DNA from: Chlorops oryzae
Taxonomy: Eukaryota > Arthropoda > Insecta > Diptera > Chloropidae
Length of the DNA: 64,000 nt
Direction of reading: 5' to 3'
Assembly (NCBI GenBank): GCA_020466095.1
Contig: CM035808.1
Location: forward strand, 23,202,296 to 23,266,295
Position numbers and translations under genes: made by a program
The notes under the pieces: generated by a model
Seen by the model: the letters and a program-made list of their open reading frames with translations, nothing else
Databases searched by the model: none
What the model was told of the DNA's origin: nothing
Part shown: one piece after another, positions 11,201 through 22,675 of the stretch
Position numbering within the stretch: the first letter of the stretch is position 1
Layout of the letters: the number at the start of each line of letters is the position of its first letter

Positions 11201-13964
11201 GAACCATTTAGAAAAAAAAAAATTTTCAAAAACCCTGTAGGAAATGTCATTTTGAGACAGTTGAACCCGAAAAAGAAACCTTATTCAAAAACATATAACG
11301 GCTTTATTTTCCCGCCAAAATGAAAATTCCAAAAAAACTTCAAAAAATAACAAAAAAAACCAAAATTTTCAAAATCCGAAAATTCCCAGTAGTTTCCGAG
11401 ATATAAGCATTTGAAATTTTGGCATCCACCTTCTGTTTTTCCTGTTCGCCTAGTGAATCAGACGAATTTTTTGGAATTGAAATCCGCATTTCTTGGGCAT
11501 AGGATTTTCTCGATAACTAAAGTCTTTTTTGAAACTTCGGCGGTAAGTATGCAATCTTTTGAGTCTCCATCACACTTTGCAATGAATAAAATTTTAATAT
11601 TTCCACGGGTAAGGAAAATGCAAAAAGTGCTTCAAATAGGGGGAAAGCGTGGAATTTTCCAGGAATTTTCTCCATGGGAATTTTCTTTAGGATCTGAGGA
11701 ACCATTTAGAAAAAAAAAAATTTTCAAAAACCCTGTAGGAAATGTCATTTTGAGACAGTTGAACCCGAAAAAGAAACCTTATTCAAAAACATATAACGGC
11801 TTTATTTTCCCGCCAAAATGAAAATTCCAAAAAAACTTCAAAAAATAACAAAAAAACCAAAATTTTCAAAATCCGAAAATTCCCAGTAGTTTCCGAGATA
11901 TAAGCATTTGAAATTTTGGCATCCACCTTCTGTTTTTTGTTCGCCTAGTGAATCAGACGAATTTTTTGGAATTGAAATCCGCATTTCTTGGGCATAGGAT
12001 TTTCTCGATAACTAAAGTCTTTTTTGAAACTTCGGCGGTAAGTATGCAATCTTTTGAGTCTCCATCACACTTTGCAATGAATAAAATTTTAATATTTCCA
12101 CGGGTAAGGAAAATGCAAAAAGTGCTTCAAATAGGGGGAAAGCGTGGAATTTTCCAGGAATTTTCTCCATGGGAATTTTCTTTAGGATCTGAGGAACCAT
12201 TTAGAAAAAAAAATTTTTCAAAAACCCTGTAGGAAATGTCATTTTGAGACAGTTGAACCCGAAAAAGAAACCTTATTCAAAAACATATAACGGCTTTATT
12301 TTCCCGCCAAAAATGAAAATTCCAAAAAAACTTCAAAAAATAACAAAAAAACCAAATTTTCAAAATCCGAAAATTCCCAGTAGTTTCCGAGATATAAGCA
12401 TTTGAAATTTTGGCATCCACCTTCTGTTTTTCCTGTTCGCCTAGTGAATCAGACGAATTTTTTGGAATTGAAATCCGCATTTCTTGGGCATAGGATTTTC
12501 TCGATAACTAAAGTCTTTTTTGAAACTTCGGCGGTAAGTATGCAATCTTTTGAGTCTCCATCACACTTTGCAATGAATAAAATTTTAATATTTCCACGGG
12601 TAAGGAAAATGCAAAAAGTGCTTCAAATAGGGGGAAAGCGTGGAATTTTCCAGGAATTTTCTCCATGGGAATTTTCTTTAGGATCTGAGGAACCATTTAG
12701 AAAAAAAAAATTTTCAAAAACCCTGTAGGAAATGTCATTTTGAGACAGTTGAACCCGAAAAAGAAACCTTATTCAAAAACATATAACGGCTTTATTTTCC
12801 CGCCAAAATGAAAATTCCAAAAAAACTTAAAAAATAACAAAAAAAACCAAAATTTTCAAAATCCGAAAATTCCCAGTAGTTTCCGAGATATAAGCATTGG
12901 AAATTTTGGCATCCACCTTCTGTTTTTCCTGTTCGCCTAGTGAATCAGACGAATTTTTTGGAATTGAAATCCGCATTTCTTGGGCATAGGATTTTCTCGA
13001 TAACTAAAGTCTTTTTTGAAACTTCGGCGGTAAGTATGCAATCTTTTGAGTATCCGTCACACTTTGCAATGAATAAAATTTTAATATTTCCACGGGTAAG
13101 GAAAATGCAAAAAGTGCTTCAAATAGGGGGAAAGCGTGGAATTTTCCAGGAATTTTCTCCATGGGAATTTTCTTTAGGATCTGAGGAACCATTTAGAAAA
13201 AAAAAATTTTCAAAAACCCTGTAGGAAATGTCATTTTGAGACAGTTGAACCCGAAAAAGAAACCTTATTCAAAAACATATAACGGCTTTATTTTCCCGCC
13301 AAAATGAAAATTCCAAAAAAACTTCAAAAAATAACAAAAAAAACAAAATTTTCAAAATCCGAAAATTCCCAGTAGTTTCCGAGATATAAGCATTTGAAAT
13401 TTTGGCATCCACCTTCTGTTTTTCCTGTTCGCCTAGTGAATCAGACGAATTTTTTGGAATTGAAATCCGCATTTCTTGGGCATAGGATTTTCTCGATAAC
13501 TAAAGTTTTTTTGAAACTTCGGCGGTAAGTAAGCAATCTTTTGAGTCCCTCACACTTTGCAATGAATAAAATTTTAATATTTCCACGGGTAAGGAAAATG
13601 CAAAAAGTGCTTCAAATAGGGGGAAAGCGTGGAATTTTCCAGGAATTTTCTCCATGGGAATTTTCTTTAGGATCTGAGGAACCATTTAGAAAAAAAAAAA
13701 ATTCAAAAACCCTGTAGGAAATGTCATTTTGAGACAGTTGAACCCGAAAAAGAAACCTTATTCAAAAACATATAACGGCTTTATTTTCCCGCCAAAATGA
13801 AAATTCCAAAAAAAACTTCAAAAAATAACAAAAAAACCAAAATTTTCAAAATCCGAAAATTCCCAGTAGTTTCCGAGATATAAGCATTTGAAATTTTGGC
13901 ATCCACCTTCTGTTTTTCCTGTTCGCCTAGTGAATCAGACGAATTTTTTGGAATTGAAATCCGC
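8222..13964 (+). repeat. satellite array, left arm (about 11.6 monomers of ~495 bp, direct orientation)
   Basis: The motif CGGCGGTAAGTATGC recurs with its GTAAGT at about 8570, 9065, 9560, 10059, 10550, 11045, 11543, 12038, 12534, 13030 and 13525, so the monomer is 491-499 bp. Monomers are nearly identical; most differences are indels in A- or T-homopolymers. The first unit (8222-8700) is clearly more diverged, as expected at an array edge. The last unit is cut off after CCGC at 13964, where the 11-bp minisatellite begins. Every monomer carries open frames of 60-136 codons on both strands; these follow from sequence identity, not from demonstrated coding. No recognised protein motif is encoded. 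Confidence 0.95.
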
Positions 13965-13965
13965 T

Positions 13966-14800
13966 GCACGAAGGCTACACGAAGGCTACACGAAGGCTAT
14001 TCGAAGTTTATACGAAGGCTATACGAATGCCATACGAAGGCTGTACGAAGGCTATACGAAGGCGATACGCAGGCTATACGAAGGCTATACGAAAGCTATA
14101 CGAAGGCTATACGAAGGCTATACGAAGGCTATACGAAGGCTATACGAAGGCTATACAAGGCTATACGAAGGCTAACGAAGGCTATACGAAGGCTATAAAT
14201 TCGAAGGCTATACGAAGGCTTACGAAGGCTATACGAAGGCTTAAATATACGAAGGCTAACGAAGGCTATACGAAGGGCTTACGAAGGCTATACGAAGGCT
14301 ATACGAAGGCTATACGAAGGCTATACGAAGGCTATACGAAGGCTATACGAGGGCTATACGAAGGCTATACGAAGGTTATTCGAAGGCTATACGAAGGCTA
14401 TACGAAGGCTATACGAAGGCTATGCGAAGGCTACACGAAGGCTAACGAAGGCTACACGAAGGCTACACGAAGGCTACACGAAGGCTACACGAAGGCTACA
14501 CGAAGGCTACACGAAGGCTACACGAAGGCTACACGAAGGCTACACGAAGGCTACACGAAGGCTACACGAAGGCTACACGAAGGTTACACGGAGGCAAAAC
14601 GAAGGCTACACGAAGGCTACACGAAGGCTACACGAAGGCTACACGAAGGCTACACGAAGGCTACACGAAGGCTACACGAAGGCTACACAAGGCTACACGA
14701 AGGCCAGGGCTACACGAAGGCTACCGAAGGCTACACGAAGGCTACACGAAGGCTACACGAAGGCACACGAAGGGCTACCAAAGGCTACACGAAGGCTAAA
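13966..14800 (+). repeat. 11-bp minisatellite (consensus ACGAAGGCTAY, about 75 copies)
   Basis: A tandem of the 11-mer GAAGGCTATAC, which shifts after about 14420 to the variant GAAGGCTACAC. Units with 1-2 base indels are scattered through it, most near 14145-14280 and 14690-14790. Because 11 is not a multiple of three, each reading frame cycles through an 11-residue repeat (EGYTKAIRRLY or EGYTKATRRLH), and no frame of the consensus contains a stop. That is why a 329-codon frame runs across the tract. The tract sits exactly between two oppositely oriented satellite arms. Confidence 0.95.
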
Positions 14801-14805
14801 CACTT

Positions 14806-14811
14806 GTTGGT

Positions 14812-14868
<57 letters not shown>

Positions 14869-14941
14869 TGTTATTGTTTTTGTTGTTGTTGTTGTTGTTG
14901 TTTTTGTTGTTGTTGTTGTTGTTTTGTTTTGTTGTTGTTGT

Positions 14942-14980
<39 letters not shown>
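14806..14980 (+). repeat. (TTG)n microsatellite at the centre of the satellite inversion
   Basis: About 58 TTG repeats with a few TTTTG interruptions. The tract ends directly against the reversed satellite at 14981. Leu, Cys and Val homopolymers in the three forward frames, and Thr/Asn/Gln runs on the other strand, are artefacts of this repeat. Confidence 0.97.
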
Positions 14981-14981
<1 letters not shown>

Positions 14982-17900
14982 CATACTTACCGCCGAAGTT
15001 TCAAAAAAGACTTTAGTTATCGAGAAAATCCTATGCCCAAGAAATGCGGATTTCAATTCCAAAAAATTCGTCTGATTCACTAGGCGAACAGGAAAAACAG
15101 AAGGTGGATGCCAAAATTTCAAATGCTTATATCTCGGAAACTACTGGGAATTTTCGGATTTTGAAAATTTTGGTTTTTTGTTATTTTTTGAAGTTTTTTT
15201 GGAATTTTCATTTTGGCGGGAAAATAAAGCCGTTATATGTTTTTGAATAAGGTTTCTTTTTCGGGTTCAACTGTCTCAAAATGACATTTCCTACAGGGTT
15301 TTTGAAAATTTTTTTTTTCTAAATGGTTCCTCAGATCCTAAAGAAAATTCCCATGGAGAAAATTCCTGGAAAATTCCACGCTTTCCCCCTATTTGAAGCA
15401 CTTTTTGCATTTTCCTTACCCGTGGAAATATTAAAATTTTATTCATTGCAAAGTGTGATGGAGACTCAAAAGATTGCATACTTACCGCCGAAGTTTCAAA
15501 AAAGACTTTAGTTATCGAGAAAATCCTATGCCCAAGAAATGCGGATTTCAATTCCAAAAAATTCGTCTGATTCACTAGGCGAACAGGAAAAACAGAAGGT
15601 GGATGCCAAAATTTCAAATGCTTATATCTCGGAAACTACTGGGAATTTTCGGATTTTGAAAATTTTGGTTTTTTTTTATTTTTGAAGTTTTTTTGGAATT
15701 TTCATTTTGGCGGGAAAATAAAGCCGTTATATGTTTTTGAATAAGGTTTCTTTTTCGGGTTCAACTGTCTCAAAATGACATTTCCTACAGGGTTTTTGAG
15801 AATTTTTTTTTCTTAAATGGTTCCTCAGATCCTAAAGAAAATTCCCATGGAGAAAATTCCTGGAAAATTCCACGCTTTCCCCCTATTTGAAGCACTTTTT
15901 GAATTTTCCTTACCCGTGGAAATATTAAAATTTTATTCATTGCAAAGTGTGATGGAGACTCAAAAGATTGCATACTTACCGCCGAAGTTTCAAAAAAGAC
16001 TTTAGTTATCGAGAAAATCCTATGCCCAAGAAATGCGGATTTCAATTCCAAAAATTCGTCTGATTCACTAGGCGAACAGGAAAAACAGAAGGTGGATGCC
16101 AAAATTTCAAATGCTTATATCTCGGAAACTACTGGGAATTTTCGGATTTTGAAAATTTTGGTTTTTTTTGTTATTTTTTGAAGTTTTTTTGGAATTTTCA
16201 TTTTGGCGGGAAAATAAAGCCGTTATATGTTTTTGAATAAGGTTTCTTTTTCGGGTTCAACTGTCTCAAAATGACATTTCCTACAGGGTTTTTGAAAATT
16301 TTTTTTTCTAAATGGTTCCTCAGATCCTAAAGAAAATTCCCATGGAGAAAATTCCTGGAAAATTCCACGCTTTCCCCCTATTTGAAGCACTTTTTGCATT
16401 TTCCTTACCCGTGGAAATATTAAAATTTTATTCATTGCAAAGTGTGACGGAGACTCAAAAGATTGCATACTTACCGCCGAAGTTTCAAAAAAGACTTTAG
16501 TTATCGAGAAAATCCTATGCCCAAGAAATGCGGATTTCAATTCCAAAAAATTCGTCTGATTCACTAGGCGAACAGGAAAAACAGAAGGTGGATGCCAAAA
16601 TTTCAAATGCTTATATCTCGGAAACTACTGGGAATTTTCGGATTTTGAAAATTTTGGTTTTTTTGTTATTTTTTGAAGTTTTTTTGGAATTTTCATTTTG
16701 GCGGGAAAATAAAGCCGTTATATGTTTTTGAATAAGGTTTCTTTTTCGGGTTCAACTGTCTCAAAATGACATTTCCTACAGGGTTTTTGAAAATTTTTTT
16801 TTTTTCTAAATGGTTCCTCAGATCCTAAAGAAAATTCCCATGGAGAAAATTCCTGGAAAATTCCACGCTTTCCCCCTATTTGAAGCACTTTTTGCATTTT
16901 CCTTACCCGTGGAAATATTAAAATTTTATTCATTGCAAAGTGTGATGGAGACTCAAAAGATTGCATACTTACCGCCGAAGTTTCAAAAAAGACTTTAGTT
17001 ATCGAGAAAATCCTATGCCCAAGAAATGCGGATTTCAATTCCAAAAAATTCGTCTGATTCACTAGGCGAACAGGAAAAACAGAAGGTGGATGCCAAAATT
17101 TCAAATGCTTATATCTCGGAAACTACTGGGAATTTTCGGATTTTGAAAATTTTGGTTTTTTTGTTATTTTTTGAAGTTTTTTTGGAATTTTCATTTTGGC
17201 GGGAAAATAAAGCCGTTATATGTTTTTGAATAAGGTTTCTTTTTCGGGTTCAACTGTCTCAAAATGACATTTCCTACAGGGTTTTTGAAATTTTTTTTTT
17301 TCTAAATGGTTCCTCAGATCCTAAAGAAAATTCCCATGGAGAAAATTCCTGGAAAATTCCACGCTTTCCCCCTATTTGAAGCACTTTTTGCATTTTCCTT
17401 ACCCGTGGAAATATTAAAATTTTATTCATTGCAAAGTGTGATGGAGACTCAAAAGATTGCATACTTACCGCCGAAGTTTCAAAAAAGACTTTAGTTATCG
17501 AGAAAATCCTATGCCCAAGAAATGCGGATTTCAATTCCAAAAAATTCGTCTGATTCACTAGGCGAACAGGAAAAACAGAAGGTGGATGCCAAAATTTCAA
17601 ATGCTTATATCTCGGAAACTACTGGGAATTTTCGGATTTTGAAAATTTTGGTTTTTTTTGTTTTTTTTGAAGTTTTTTTGGAATTTTCATTTTGGCGGGA
17701 AAATAAAGCCGTTATATGTTTTTGAATAAGGTTTCTTTTTCGGGTTCAACTGTCTCAAAATGACATTTCCTACAGGGTTTTTGAAAATTTTTTTTTTCTA
17801 AATGGTTCCTCAGATCCTAAAGAAAATTCCCATGGAGAAAATTCCTGGAAAATTCCACGCTTTCCCCCTATTTGAAGCACTTTTTGCATTTTCCTTACCC

Positions 17901-19760
17901 GTGGGAAAAATATTAAAATTTTATTCATTGCAAAGTGTGATGGAGACTCAAAAGATTGCATACTTACCGCCGAAGTTTCAAAAAAGACTTTAGTTATCGA
18001 GAAAATCCTATGCCCAAGAAATGCGGATTTCAATTCCAAAAAATTCGTCTGATTCACTAGGCGAACAGGAAAAACAGAAGGTGGATGCCAAAATTTCAAA
18101 TGCTTATATCTCGGAAACTACTGGGAATTTTGGATTTTGAAAATTTTGGTTTTTTTTGTTATTTTTTGAAGTTTTTTTGGAATTTTCATTTTGGCGGGAA
18201 AATAAAGCCGTTATATGTTTTTGAATAAGGTTTCTTTTTCGGGTTCAACTGTCTCAAAATGACATTTCCTACAGGGTTTTTGAAAATTTTTTTTTCTAAA
18301 TGGTTCCTCAGATCCTAAAGAAAATTCCCATGGAGAAAATTCCTGGAAAATTCCACGCTTTCCCCCTATTTGAAGCACTTTTTGCATTTTCCTTACCCGT
18401 GGAAATATTAAAATTTTATTCATTGCAAAGTGTGATGGAGACTCAAAAGATTGCATACTTACCGCCGAAGTTTCAAAAAAGACTTTAGTTATCGAGAAAA
18501 TCCTATGCCCAAGAAATGCGGATTTCAATTCCAAAAAATTCGTCTGATTCACTAGGCGAACAGGAAAAACAGAAGGTGGATGCCAAAATTTCAAATGCTT
18601 ATATCTCGGAAACTACTGGGAATTTTCGGATTTTGAAAATTTTGGTTTTTTTTTGTTATTTTTTGAAGTTTTTTTGGAATTTTCATTTTGGCGGGAAAAT
18701 AAAGCCGTTATATGTTTTTGAATAAGGTTTCTTTTTCGGGTTCAACTGTCTCAAAATGACATTTCCTACAGGGTTTTTGAAAATTTTTTTTTTCTAAATG
18801 GTTCCTCAGATCCTAAAGAAAATTCCCATGGAGAAAATTCCTGGAAAATTCCACGCTTTCCCCCTATTTGAAGCACTTTTTGCATTTTCCTTACCCGTGG
18901 AAATATTAAAATTTTATTCATTGCAAAGTGTGATGGAGACTCAAAAGATTGCATACTTACCGCCGAAGTTTCAAAAAAGACTTTAGTTATCGAGAAAATC
19001 CTATGCCCAAGAAATGCGGATTTCAATTCCAAAAAATTCGTCTGATTCACTAGGCGAACAGGAAAAACAGAAGGTGGATGCCAAAATTTCAAATGCTTAT
19101 ATCTCGGAAACTACTGGGAATTTTCGGATTTTGAAAATTTTTTTTTTGTTATTTTTTTGAAGTTTTTTTGGAATTTTCATTTTTGGCGGGAAAATAAAGC
19201 CGTTATATGTTTTTGAATAAAGTTTCTTTTTCGGGTTCAACTGTCTCAAAATGACATTTCCTACAGGGTTTTTGAAAATTTTTTTTTTCTTAATGGTTCC
19301 TCAGATCCTAAAGAAAATTCCCATGGAGAAAATTCCTGGAAAATTACGCTTTCCCCCATTTGAAGCACTTTTTGCATTTTCCTTACCCGTGGAAATATTA
19401 AAATTTTATTCATTGCAAAGTGTGATGGAGACTCAAAAGATTGCATACTTACCGCCGAAGTTTCAAAAAAGACTTTAGTTATCGAGAAAATCCTATGCCC
19501 AAGAAATGCGGATTTCAATTCCAAAAAATTCGTCTGATTCACTAGGCGAACAGGAAAAACAGAAGGTGGATGCCAAAATTTCAAATGCTTATATGTCGGA
19601 AACTACTGGGCATTTTTGGGTTTTGAAAATTTTGGTTTTTTTAAATTATTTTTTGAAGTTTTTTTGGAATTTTCATTTTGGCGGGAAAATAAAGCCGTTA
19701 TACTTTTTTGAATAAAGTTTTTTTCGGGTTTAACTGTCTCAAAATGACATTTCCTACAGG
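14982..19760 (-). repeat. satellite array, right arm (about 9.6 monomers of ~495 bp, inverted orientation)
   Basis: The reverse complement of the left-arm monomer repeats with the CTTACCGCCG anchor at 14986, 15481, 15975, 16470, 16968, 17464, 17963, 18458, 18956 and 19448 (period 492-499). The arm opens at CATACTTACC, so it contains about 65 bp of the monomer that the last left-arm unit lacks. The junction is therefore not a simple hairpin. The outermost monomer (19450-19760) is more diverged, mirroring the left edge. Confidence 0.95.
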
Positions 19761-19803
19761 AGACAGTTTAACCCGCAAAACAAACTTTATTCAAAAAAGT
19801 ATA
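19699..19803. repeat. short fold-back closing the right end of the satellite
   Basis: The segment 19699-19740, ending CTGTCTC, is repeated in reverse complement at 19760-19803, starting GAGACAG. About 19 bases of satellite lie between. The match is imperfect but continuous through the TTTATTCAAAAAAGTATA end. The array therefore flips orientation once more for about 44 bp before unique sequence begins. Confidence 0.85.
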
Positions 19804-20079
19804 ACAGTATAATAATATATGTATAATAATAAGTATAATAAACAGCTTATCGGAAAAAAATTAGAGAATTCCCCTCTTTCCCCTATGGTTGCTACGGCAC
19901 TGTGATTGAGATTGTTTGCTTGCTGATTAAATCAAATGATTGAAATCGTTTGAATTTAAATCAAACGATTTCATTCAAATTTCAATCAATCGGATTTGTC
20001 AAAAATAATTAATAAATTTTATGAAATAAATCTTCAATGATTGAATCGCTACACAACAAGCAAAATAGAGAAATATGAC

Positions 20080-22200
20080 CAGCGTTAGGTCCATTCGACC
20101 TATTTTGGTTATACATTACCTTTTTTTGACCAAATTTCTGCCTTAAAAATGCCCTAACTTCAAAGTAAGTTGTACAAGGTCGAAATTACCTAAATTCGAC
20201 CTATGTTAGGGCTTAAAAGTCAATGTGACTTTAAAGAACATTTTATGTCGAAAATAAGTAAAACAGTAACTTTTAAATGCTCGAATAGTGCCATAACTTT
20301 GAATTCCAAATTAGGTAAATTTTTTAAGGCATATGTTTTTGTTGCCTTTCTGCCCAATTAGTCGAGATGCCTTGATTATTCCACTTTTACGTCGAAATAC
20401 CTATGAAGGAATAACCAATAAAGCTCAAAAAAACGTATGGCCTATTTTGACCTAAGATGATCAATATGTAAAGTACCTTTGAGAGCGTAAGAATTACGCG
20501 TTTCATAAACTTGTTGCAAAGTGCAAAAGTTTGAAAATGAATACAAATCCACTAAAACCACAAAAAACTGAAAACCGAAAGCAACGCAAAGAAGTGCGAT
20601 CTATCAGCGGATTTCTCGTTCAGCTGGGCAGATGGCTTGACACATACACAGAAAAGATTTTGTGCATAAATACAACCAATTTTTTAATCAATATAACAAT
20701 TTGGTTGTTAAAACTCAGCCTATCACACTTTTTGTTATATTAAACAAATCGTTTGGTTGGGACAATTAATGAAAGTATTCACACTCAACAAATATATTCA
20801 ATCAACGATTTGTTGTATCAACAACCAAAAGTATTCGCATTTAACAAACATTTTTAACTATTGATTTGTAATATCAACAATCAAAGGTATTAAAAATCAA
20901 CCAAAAATTTTAAATAAAAAAAAAAAAGGAAAAACTGCCTCATCTACATATTCCATAATAAATATTGGAGTCTGTAAAGTCAGTTTACGGACGATAATTA
21001 TAAATTATAACATCATGATTAATGAACATATGTCAGCTTATTCTTGATTATTTTGTCTCTTCTGGTACGTACGTCCGCATAAAGCTAATGAGAACTTTAG
21101 AAAAATATTTATATGCACTAATACTTTCATTAATTGATATAACAAAACAAGCAATCAAGGTTTTGTTGAGAATGAATACTTTTGGTTGTTGATAGAACAA
21201 ATCCTTAATTGAAAATGTTTGTTGAGTGTGAATATTTTCATTAATTGATACAACAAAACAATCAAAGAAAGTTTTGTTAAGTGTGAATACTTTTGGTGAT
21301 TGATATTACAAAACAGTCAAACAAAACATTGTTTAAAAATTCATATTACAAAATTTTTCCGAAATTGTTGATTTGTTTGAAATTTTTAATTGTGACAATT
21401 AAAATGCCAATGAATCGAGTTTAACAATCACCATTAATTGGAATTTTTCGTAGCCAGTTTTTCTGTGTATTGGTCGAAATATGTGCTATTAGGGCCATTT
21501 AAAGGCAATATGACCAATTAGGTCGAAATGCCCGCAGAATGCCCTAAATAGTTTAAATGCCTTATTAGAGCAAAAATAAGTAATAAATTCTTTAAAAGAG
21601 ATAATTTCAGGAAAAATAACTATATAGAAGGAATTGAAAGTCATTTTTCCCTATTAGGTTAGGAAATGAAGGAAATTCGACTTTGTGGCCCGATTTTACG
21701 TTCCGCCATGTTTTCAAATGGTTGCATGAGAATTCTTCTTCTGCATCTGTTTTTTCTATACGAAAAATAATTTTTTTTTCAAGAAAAATCTATTTAATTC
21801 ACATCAATGAGATGGCCTTTGAATAATGAAGAAGTACAAGGAACACTTTCACCATAAATCCAAGCTCGCATATACTTTAAGGTTTTATGTATCGCAAAAT
21901 ATTTTTTTATCAAGTCCATATTTTATTTATTATAAGTAAGTTTTATTTATAATATATAAAATAATATCTATTTATATATCTCTCTCCCTTTTTGTCGTTT
22001 CATTTTACGTTCGTTTTCGTTTTCGTTTCGTTCTTTTCATTTCATTCTATGTCCAATATAGGTTAACATTTGGTAATTTCGACTTCTTTTCGACCTATTT
22101 TTGGTCGAAATGCCTTCGCAATGCCCTAACTTTAAAGACGAAATGCCATATTATGCCCTATTATTACCGCCAAACGACCTTAAATAGGTAAAAAATTAAC
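20080..22200. repeat. repeat-rich block with scattered AGGTCGAAAT-type subrepeats
   Basis: Short related motifs (AGGTCGAAATGCC, TTCGACCTATTTT, ATGCCCTAACTT) recur in both orientations at about 20090-20240, 20390-20460, 21470-21580 and 22070-22190. The pattern suggests a degenerate transposon or subrepeat array interrupted by the inverted-repeat element at 20645-21469. No gene was found; the 70-codon frame at 20531-20743 has no recognisable motif and runs into that element. Confidence 0.5.
20645..21469. mobile_element. 825-bp non-autonomous inverted-repeat element (TACACAGAAAA termini)
   Basis: TACACAGAAAA at 20645-20655 is matched by TTTTCTGTGTA at 21459-21469. Inside, AACAAATC/GATTTGTT and GTATTCACACTCAACAAA-type segments are repeated in inverted order on the two sides (about 20740-20890 against 21110-21320), so the interior can fold back on itself. 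If the element proper starts at CACAG, it is flanked by TA on both sides. No coding capacity. Confidence 0.6.
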
Positions 22201-22339
22201 AATTTTGGAACTATTTTGCTAGTTGAGATTGTGATTTTGAAAAATTAATGCAATTAAAATATAATAAATCTCAAAGACTTATATAAATATTTTACAACTC
22301 TGTTGTTTATGTATATACATAACTAGTTTTTATGAAATA

Positions 22340-22492
22340 AAACGTCAAATAATTGTTTTGTCGTGCGTGCGTGTTCGTGCCGTGCTTTGAAAATTTTTGG
22401 CCGTGCGTGAGTAGTACCTACGTGTTTGGAAAAACTCAGTCGTGTCGTGTCGTGCCGAAAAAATTAGGCACGCGCCCATCTCTAAACTAGAG
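22340..22492. mobile_element. possible hAT-like terminus (GTGCGTG/CGTGTCG-rich end)
   Basis: The sequence is rich in CGTGC/CGTGTCG words and ends GGCACGCGCCCATCTCTA. On the opposite strand this reads TAGAGATGGGCGCGTGCC, a style of terminus seen in insect hAT elements. No partner end or 8-bp duplication was located, so the call is tentative. Confidence 0.3.
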
Positions 22493-22675
22493 TTTTTTTT
22501 CGAAACTTCGCCAGTAAGTATGCTATCTTTTGAAAATACAAAAGATGTTTCAAATGGGAGGAAATATTGAGTTTTCCAGGAATTTTCTCTGTGGGAATTT
22601 TCTTCAGGACCCAAGTTAGCATTTTAAAAAGAAAAGTTATCCAAACTCCTGAAGGAAATGTCATTGTGACACAGG
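22493..22675 (+). repeat. diverged orphan copy of the 495-bp satellite monomer
   Basis: From the TTTTTTTTCGAAACTTCG motif to GGAAATGTCATTGTGACACAGG, this follows the satellite monomer in order: CCAGTAAGTATGC, then CCAGGAATTTTCTC, then GGGAATTTTCTT, then GGAAATGTCATT. It carries many substitutions and deletions. It lies 2.7 kb beyond the array in direct (left-arm) orientation and probably represents an old single copy. Confidence 0.8.

Noticed and set aside
14027..15016. 329-codon open frame as a repetitive protein gene
   Set aside because: It runs from the 11-bp minisatellite through (TTG)n into satellite. It is open only because the repeat unit lacks stops, with no start context or splice support.
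8438..19584. Dozens of 60-136 codon open frames (MKFWHPPSVFPVRL..., MVPQILKKIPMEK..., MRISIPKNSSDSLG...) as a protein family
   Set aside because: They are the same satellite monomer read on either strand. Several overlapping frames on both strands are open at once, lengths change with homopolymer indels, and no known motif is encoded.
8222..19760. CRISPR-like or LTR-retrotransposon interpretation of the repeats
   Set aside because: The repeats are head-to-tail ~495-bp monomers without spacers, and there is no gag/pol, primer-binding site or paired LTR.
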